9,301 bases of DNA from Candidatus Colwellbacteria bacterium RIFCSPLOWO2_02_FULL_44_20b (GTDB taxonomy: Bacteria; Patescibacteriota; Minisyncoccia; UBA6257; Colwellbacteraceae): NCBI GenBank assembly GCA_001817765.1, contig MHIZ01000003.1, forward strand, positions 1-9,301. The letters are read 5' to 3'. Positions within the stretch are counted from its first letter, which is position 1, and the number at the start of each line of letters is the position of its first letter. Below are positions 5,998 through 9,301 of this stretch, piece by piece. The translations under genes and the position numbers were made by a program. Under the pieces are notes generated by a model. That model was not told the DNA's origin. It saw nothing but the letters and a program-made list of their open reading frames with translations, and ran no database searches.

Positions 5998-6695
5998 TCG
6001 CTCTGAGTTTCGTTACCTTCTTCCGGCTTTATGATCGTTGATGGTTTGAACCAAAGTTCCTGATATTCCCATGACTCCCCTTTTATTCCAAGAATTTCGG
6101 CTGCTATATCGATCAGCTCTTTTTCTTCAAGTTCAAGGGAACTTAGCGTGTATTCATATTGTAGTGTTCCGCCGAATCTTAAAATGTTTGTTCTCCCATT
6201 TTTGCCGTCTAGGATCCATGACATCATCAAGGTGCCTTTTTCAAATTTAATGCGATTTCCCGTGCCAAGCGATTTTGTGCCTTCCCCACCTTCGGTTAAT
6301 TTAAATACCTTGTTTCCGTTTCTATACGCTATCCAAAAACCGCCTTTATCAAGACTGTTTGGATTTGCGTTCGGGCTTGGGGCAATCGCGTATACTTCTT
6401 CAAGTTTATATCCCTCGGAAATAACTTCTGGATATAAAACTGGGAATCGAACCATCGCTTCGATGCGAGCGTAAATGCTTTTATGTTCTCCCGCATCTTC
6501 CTTAGAATCGATTACTGGCTCAAACTTTTCTGAATAAATTCGCTCAAGAGAATTTTTTCTTTTTTCAAGTTCTCGCGCCGCGCGCTCTTCCCTGCTTCCG
6601 CCTATAAGATAATTTCTTTCGAGTTGGTCGTACACCCAATAGCTCGCGGCGGCGAGCACTACTAGAATAGTGATTGTCTTTACAAACGTTTTCAT
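5994..6695 (-). CDS. Single-pass membrane protein of unknown function
   Basis: A 233-aa protein. Residues 6-24 (KTITILVVLAAASYWVYDQ) form one N-terminal transmembrane helix or uncleaved signal anchor. A charged helical stalk follows (33-70, EERAARELEKRKNSLERIY). A soluble domain (75-225) should lie outside the cytoplasm; it contains FPVLYPEVISEGYKLEEVYAI and several beta-like stretches (GGFWIAYRNGNKVFKLTEGGEG). The YP...EGYKLEEV pattern is loosely reminiscent of DUF4367/LolA-like domains, but I would not assign it. The gene sits between the PLP enzyme and the ATP-grasp ligase, overlapping the former by 1 bp (TAATG) and the latter by 4 bp, so the three genes form a tightly coupled operon. A weak G-rich stretch (GGGTAGGT) just upstream of the start could serve as ribosome binding site. 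Its placement suggests that the product of the two enzymes acts at, or is sensed from, the cell surface; this is inference. Confidence 0.7.
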   Translation of the reverse strand: MKTFVKTITILVVLAAASYWVYDQLERNYLIGGSREERAARELEKRKNSLERIYSEKFEPVIDSKEDAGEHKSIYARIEAMVRFPVLYPEVISEGYKLEEVYAIAPSPNANPNSLDKGGFWIAYRNGNKVFKLTEGGEGTKSLGTGNRIKFEKGTLMMSWILDGKNGRTNILRFGGTLQYEYTLSSLELEEKELIDIAAEILGIKGESWEYQELWFKPSTIIKPEEGNETQSE

Positions 6696-7585
6696 TACCT
6701 ACCCGTAAATAGTAGTATCACGTTTTTCTCGATTCTTCCAGCTTCTTTTGCCTTTATTGTTCCCGCGAGAGCGAGGAGCGAATCCCAGCTTATATTTCGT
6801 ATTGGCGTTGTTTCTTCAAGAAGATTTTTTGCCTTTTCGAGTGCTTCGTCGCTTACGACATACCCGCTTCCTTTTGATTCTCTTACGGCTTTCAAGACGT
6901 TTGGTTTACGATGCGCGATGGTATCTACTACAGCACTTGCCTTTGAAGATTGTTTTCGTTCGAATTTTGAATCAAGTTCACGCGCGATTGGGGCAACGTA
7001 TTCAGTTTGGACGATATTTAGAGCGGGCATAATTTTTAGTTTTTTAAAACCTTCAAAAAGACCTTCGACTGTTGTTCCAGAAGAGGTTGGGATAAAGAGA
7101 CTGACTTTGTCCTTTTCAATATCGAGATTTTCCCCGATGTTTTGCAGAAGTTCCCGCGCGAGTACCTTGTATCCTTCAAGTGCTATAGCATCTGTTGAAG
7201 TACGAATAAGCTCGGAGTTTTTTTCACGGGCAAAACGCAGGGCATCGCTTTTAGCGCGCGGCGAAAGGTGGATGTTGATTTTTTCTTGATTCTCGACAGC
7301 GGCGCTTAGTCGCTCCCTTTTTTCTTTGTTTATTTCTGGTGAAACAAATATATCGAGCCTTAATTTTTCGTCATTATGTTTCAGATAATAGGCGGCGCTT
7401 ATGGCGGCATTGCCAGATGACGGTATCACAAAGCTTTCTTTTCCCTTTCTCGCATAGTACGCAAGAAGTGGCCAGATCGTCCTGTCTTTATGAGAACCAG
7501 AGGGATTTAAGTCCTCGCGTTTTATAAAAAGCCGTTTTATGCCAAGTTTTTCGGCTAATGTTGGGTATTCTTCAAAAGGAGTCAT
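6695..7585 (-). CDS. Fold-type II PLP-dependent enzyme, threonine-synthase-like
   Basis: A 296-aa protein of the tryptophan-synthase-beta/threonine-synthase superfamily. KREDLNPSGSHKDR (22-35) is the typical PLP lysine motif with K33 as the Schiff-base lysine; threonine synthases usually have GSFKDR, so H32 replaces Phe. IPSSGNAAISAAYY (54-67) is the substrate/cofactor loop with the SxGN signature, and PTSSGTTVEG (166-175) occupies the phosphate-binding glycine loop. The C-terminus (LLFTGR) corresponds to the family's closing strand. At 296 aa it is shorter than usual threonine synthases (about 350-500 aa) and lacks their N-terminal region. It probably carries out a beta- or gamma-replacement or elimination on an amino acid; threonine synthase, diaminopropionate synthase-like and dehydratase activities are all possible. 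It is the first gene of the operon with the membrane protein and ATP-grasp ligase, and is divergent from the zinc-ribbon gene. The start lies almost without leader behind the palindrome at 7588-7606. Confidence 0.85.
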   Translation of the reverse strand: MTPFEEYPTLAEKLGIKRLFIKREDLNPSGSHKDRTIWPLLAYYARKGKESFVIPSSGNAAISAAYYLKHNDEKLRLDIFVSPEINKEKRERLSAAVENQEKINIHLSPRAKSDALRFAREKNSELIRTSTDAIALEGYKVLARELLQNIGENLDIEKDKVSLFIPTSSGTTVEGLFEGFKKLKIMPALNIVQTEYVAPIARELDSKFERKQSSKASAVVDTIAHRKPNVLKAVRESKGSGYVVSDEALEKAKNLLEETTPIRNISWDSLLALAGTIKAKEAGRIEKNVILLFTGR

Positions 7586-7587
7586 TT

Positions 7588-7606
7588 ATATACTTTATAA
7601 GTATAT
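7588..7606. promoter_or_regulatory. Palindrome at the start of the PLP/ATP-grasp operon, candidate operator
   Basis: ATATACTT (7588-7595) and AAGTATAT (7599-7606) form a perfect inverted repeat with a 3-bp centre, ending 2 bp upstream of the PLP gene's ATG. On the - strand it contains TATACT and TATAAA, which could serve as a -10 element, implying a very short leader. A good -35 partner was not found. It could be an operator or simply an AT-rich promoter core. Confidence 0.35.
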
Positions 7607-7619
7607 CGCATTTGATGAG

Positions 7620-7648
7620 TTGACGTAATAATGTACCTTTGTCATAAT
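7620..7648 (+). promoter_or_regulatory. Sigma70-type promoter of the LysW-like gene
   Basis: TTGACG (7620-7625), a 17-bp spacer and CATAAT (7643-7648) give five of six matches to consensus in each box with ideal spacing. Transcription would begin near 7655, leaving a leader of about 28 nt before the ATG at 7683. Confidence 0.6.
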
Positions 7649-7682
7649 CAAATCGTTTTCAGATAATCAATTTCTATTACCG

Positions 7683-7871
7683 ATGAGAAAATATCACACA
7701 GTTTGCCCGGAGTGTAAAAATAATATCAATTTTGAACAAGAGGGCTTGCAAGAGGGAGATCACTTTGAATGCCCAACCTGCGGCATTACTCTTGAAGCGC
7801 GAGATTTTAAAGAAGGCGCGCAAGGCATAATTGAAATCGAGAATCCGGAGATTGTTGAGACGGAAAAGTAG
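7683..7871 (+). CDS. LysW-like four-cysteine zinc-ribbon protein (possible amino-group carrier)
   Basis: A 62-aa acidic protein. CPEC (C8, C11) and CPTC (C30, C33), 18 residues apart, form a zinc ribbon, followed by GITLEARDF and an acidic C-terminal tail ending IVETEK. The arrangement (CPEC, a short beta region, a GD..ECPxCG turn, LE, acidic tail) closely resembles LysW/ArgW, the carrier proteins whose C-terminal glutamate is loaded with alpha-aminoadipate or glutamate by the ATP-grasp ligase LysX. The classical LysW ending EDWGE is absent and the last residue here is Lys after Glu, so carrier function is not established. A simple structural or regulatory zinc ribbon is the alternative. A good promoter precedes it, and it lies divergent from an operon encoding an ATP-grasp ligase and a PLP enzyme, which supports a shared role. 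There is no clear Shine-Dalgarno sequence before the ATG. Confidence 0.75.
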   Translation: MRKYHTVCPECKNNINFEQEGLQEGDHFECPTCGITLEARDFKEGAQGIIEIENPEIVETEK

Positions 7872-7876
7872 GGCTC

Positions 7877-8031
7877 GGAATAATAGTCACTCTCGTTAGC
7901 ATTCGAATTCCCGGCGTGAATTCTCATTGGCGTCGAGTTTTCGCTTTCCCCTTCTATTTTTTATTAAAAAAGTATCAGTATGGGCACCGTGCCCGCTCAA
8001 ACTCGAAGCCCATTCGAGTGACTATTATTCC
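7877..8031. repeat. 155-bp element with 16-bp perfect terminal inverted repeats and internal hairpins
   Basis: GGAATAATAGTCACTC (7877-7892) is perfectly complementary to 8016-8031. Inside are a small GAATTC/GAATTC hairpin (7905-7910, 7918-7923) and a second stem TCGAGTTT (7933-7940) with AAACTCGA (7999-8006), extended by GGC/GCC across one mismatch. That stem encloses TTTTTT-att-AAAAAA (about 7957-7971) and GGGCA/TGCCC (7982-7994). The whole can fold into a branched structure. It fills the gap between the convergent zinc-ribbon and kinase genes. It could be a MITE-like element, a structured RNA or a bidirectional terminator. I see no clear target-site duplication. Confidence 0.6.
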
Positions 8032-8059
8032 TCTCGAGGATGTAGCAAAAGGAGTGTGA

Positions 8060-8944
8060 TTATTCTTTCTTTAGAACTTTTTCTCCTATCTGCATTTCGG
8101 TTATGTTCAGAAGTTCGTTTGTGAGATGACCAAGACGATCAGCGGCTTCGTTTGCTTTGTTGACTGATTGAACCGTGTCTTCTGTGATATTTTTTGAAGT
8201 AATGCTTTTACGGAGCGATTCAAGGTAACCGATAATAATCGTGAGCGGGGTTCTGAGGTTGTGCTGGGTTGTGAGGATGAATTGGTTTTTCTTTTTATCG
8301 AGTTCTTGAAGTTCAATACGAGCTTCTTTTTCAACTTCGTATGCCCTGCGAATCTCTACGGTTTGTTCGGTAACTTTTTGCTCCAAGTGTTCATTTAAGT
8401 CCTCAAGTTTCGTGTTTACTTTCGCGAGTTCTTCTTTTTGCTTTACCTCGATCAGCACGCTTTTAATCAAAAATACTCCTATGACGACGACGCCGAGAAG
8501 TACTGTCGCGTTCACTACATAATCCTGCGTGGAATTGCTGAAAAGTAATCTAAGAAGTAAGAAGAGCCATAAACCAAACGTGACGAGCTCTGTTGTGATG
8601 GCTTTAATATTGAAGAGGCGGAATTTTGTTATAGCGTACCCAGTGCCTATAACAAGCGGCATTGTAAATAATGGTCCGTACGAATTTAGTGCCGGAGTTT
8701 TCAAGACGTTCACGGTAAAATACTGAGACCCGAAAAGAAGCGCGAACGTACCGGCTGTTCCGAGAAGAATCGCTCGGAGAAGTTGTTTTTCTTCAGGTTT
8801 TGCCTTCTTATGCTTTGATACGGCTACGACTATCGAAAAAATAACAAATGCAAGCATAATAGCTCCCCATACCGCGTTCAATATATTTGGTCTCGCAACT
8901 GGTATATTCGTGTTTACATATTTGATTTCAGGATCTATATCCAT
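8060..8944 (-). CDS. Sensor histidine kinase, C-terminal fragment: membrane part and HisKA, no ATPase domain
   Basis: This 294-aa frame continues the 7TM-type sensor whose N-terminus lies in the frame at 8928-9299. Residues 22-42, 58-78, 92-108 and two segments between about 118 and 161 are hydrophobic. A coiled coil follows (165-218, ending ELDKKKNQF), then the dimerisation/phosphoacceptor HisKA domain with H-box TTQHNLRTPLTIIIGYLESL (225-244, H228) and its second helix (255-283, ANEAADRLGHLTNELLNIT). The protein stops at KVLKKE just where an HATPase_c domain (N, G1, F, G2 boxes) would start, so as written it cannot bind ATP. The annotated ATG is internal: in this frame, residues IAVAPFG immediately upstream would join the other fragment. 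It could be a decaying kinase or a phosphoacceptor-only protein needing a partner kinase. The stop lies 28 bp from the 155-bp inverted-repeat element. Confidence 0.75.
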   Translation of the reverse strand: MDIDPEIKYVNTNIPVARPNILNAVWGAIMLAFVIFSIVVAVSKHKKAKPEEKQLLRAILLGTAGTFALLFGSQYFTVNVLKTPALNSYGPLFTMPLVIGTGYAITKFRLFNIKAITTELVTFGLWLFLLLRLLFSNSTQDYVVNATVLLGVVVIGVFLIKSVLIEVKQKEELAKVNTKLEDLNEHLEQKVTEQTVEIRRAYEVEKEARIELQELDKKKNQFILTTQHNLRTPLTIIIGYLESLRKSITSKNITEDTVQSVNKANEAADRLGHLTNELLNITEMQIGEKVLKKE

Positions 8945-9299
8945 ACCGAATGGCGCTACGGCTATATATAATAGCGAATATTACAAATATGATTTTCAAG
9001 GATTTTTTCACCGCGAAACTGGGTTGAGGAAAAAGATAAACAAAGATTGGCAAGCTCAAGGTCTGTAGACTTGCGAATATCAAAGCAATGTTTAAAGTTG
9101 TTCCGAAGTTTTCTGGCGCAACATTGAATGTGCCTATGTTTGCGAGGGACCAACCGATTGTCCCAATCATCATTACGATAAATATCTTATTTGCTAACTC
9201 TTTTCGATTGTGAAGGAAAACCAGAACAGCATAAAAGAGCATCACGAGCGCCGAGATGAGATGTATAGCTAAGAAAGGGAGCGATGAACCTTGAAGCAT
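8928..9299 (-). CDS. Sensor histidine kinase, N-terminal membrane fragment (frameshifted)
   Basis: A 123-aa frame with at least three or four transmembrane segments (about 8-29, 38-56, 68-91, 100-112), in the style of the N-terminal 7TM sensor module of bacterial histidine kinases (FLHNRKELANKIFIVMMIGTIGWSLANIGTF). It ends in the low-hydrophobicity tail SRSAIRYGYRS after FAIIY, inside a membrane segment, and overlaps the next frame by 17 bp. Moving one base at the (TA)4 run (8963-8970) restores FAIIYIAVAPFGMDIDPEI, a continuous membrane-loop sequence. The two frames are therefore very probably one gene of about 417 codons broken by a frameshift. The ATG at 9299 is the likely true start, but only two bases lie beyond it in the window. 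Confidence 0.7.
   Translation of the reverse strand: MLQGSSLPFLAIHLISALVMLFYAVLVFLHNRKELANKIFIVMMIGTIGWSLANIGTFNVAPENFGTTLNIALIFASLQTLSLPIFVYLFPQPSFAVKKSLKIIFVIFAIIYSRSAIRYGYRS
8963..8970. repeat. (TA)4 run at the kinase frameshift
   Basis: TATATATA, followed by ATAG, is where the two kinase frames must be joined. Adding one TA unit or deleting one base would restore a single open frame. It may be a slippage site, an old mutation or a sequencing error. Confidence 0.45.
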
Positions 9300-9301
9300 T
9301 G

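Noticed and set aside
6442..6453. GGGAATCGAACC, which looks like a tRNA T-arm on the - strand
   Set aside because: It lies inside the coding frame of the 233-aa membrane protein, with no acceptor stem or anticodon arm around it.
7877..8031. Integron attC site
   Set aside because: The ends lack the GTTRRRY/RYYYAAC core sites, and there is no integrase or cassette-like gene array.
8051..8070. Possible extra degenerate copy of the 16-bp inverted-repeat arm at the kinase stop
   Set aside because: Only GAGTG and ATTATTC are shared with variable spacing; this is too short to call and overlaps coding sequence.

Overview
The window most resembles a small-genome bacterium of the Candidate Phyla Radiation (Patescibacteria, Parcubacteria-like). 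This rests on protein style: an M23 peptidase whose catalytic domain carries an extra cysteine pair, a MraY with a long cytoplasmic insertion, a 7TM-type sensor kinase, a tiny LysW-like zinc ribbon, tightly overlapping genes, few recognisable Shine-Dalgarno sequences and AT-rich intergenic DNA. TGA is used as a stop (gltX, the 233-aa membrane protein), so the UGA=Gly code of Gracilibacteria/Absconditabacteria does not apply. The lineage is an inference; no rRNA or marker tree is available here.

Left block, + strand (1-1851): the 3' end of glutamyl-tRNA synthetase overlaps by 4 bp an exported coiled-coil/M23 murein hydrolase, followed by a small exported or membrane protein. Next comes about 920 bp without a credible gene (1852-2773). 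It is rich in hairpins, some with terminator-like tails, and may hold one or two unrecognised structured RNAs.

Centre, - strand (2774-7585): mraY (lipid I synthesis) and a NlpC/P60-type cysteine peptidase without a signal peptide. Upstream of these is a tight three-gene unit transcribed leftwards: a fold-type II PLP enzyme resembling threonine synthase, a single-pass membrane protein of unknown function (1-bp overlap) and an ATP-grasp ligase (4-bp overlap). Divergent from this unit, across a 97-bp gap with a good sigma70-type promoter, is a 62-aa four-cysteine zinc ribbon resembling LysW/ArgW amino-group carrier proteins. A carrier-like zinc ribbon, an ATP-grasp ligase and an amino-acid-type PLP enzyme together suggest an amino-group-carrier-style pathway or peptide tailoring system. 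This is the most interesting hypothesis in the window.

Right block (7872-9301): a 155-bp element bounded by perfect 16-bp inverted repeats lies between the zinc-ribbon gene and a convergent sensor histidine kinase. The kinase appears split by a frameshift in a (TA)4 run and ends just after its HisKA helices with no ATPase domain. It is either decaying, phase-variable, or a sequencing artefact combined with a kinase-dead scaffold.
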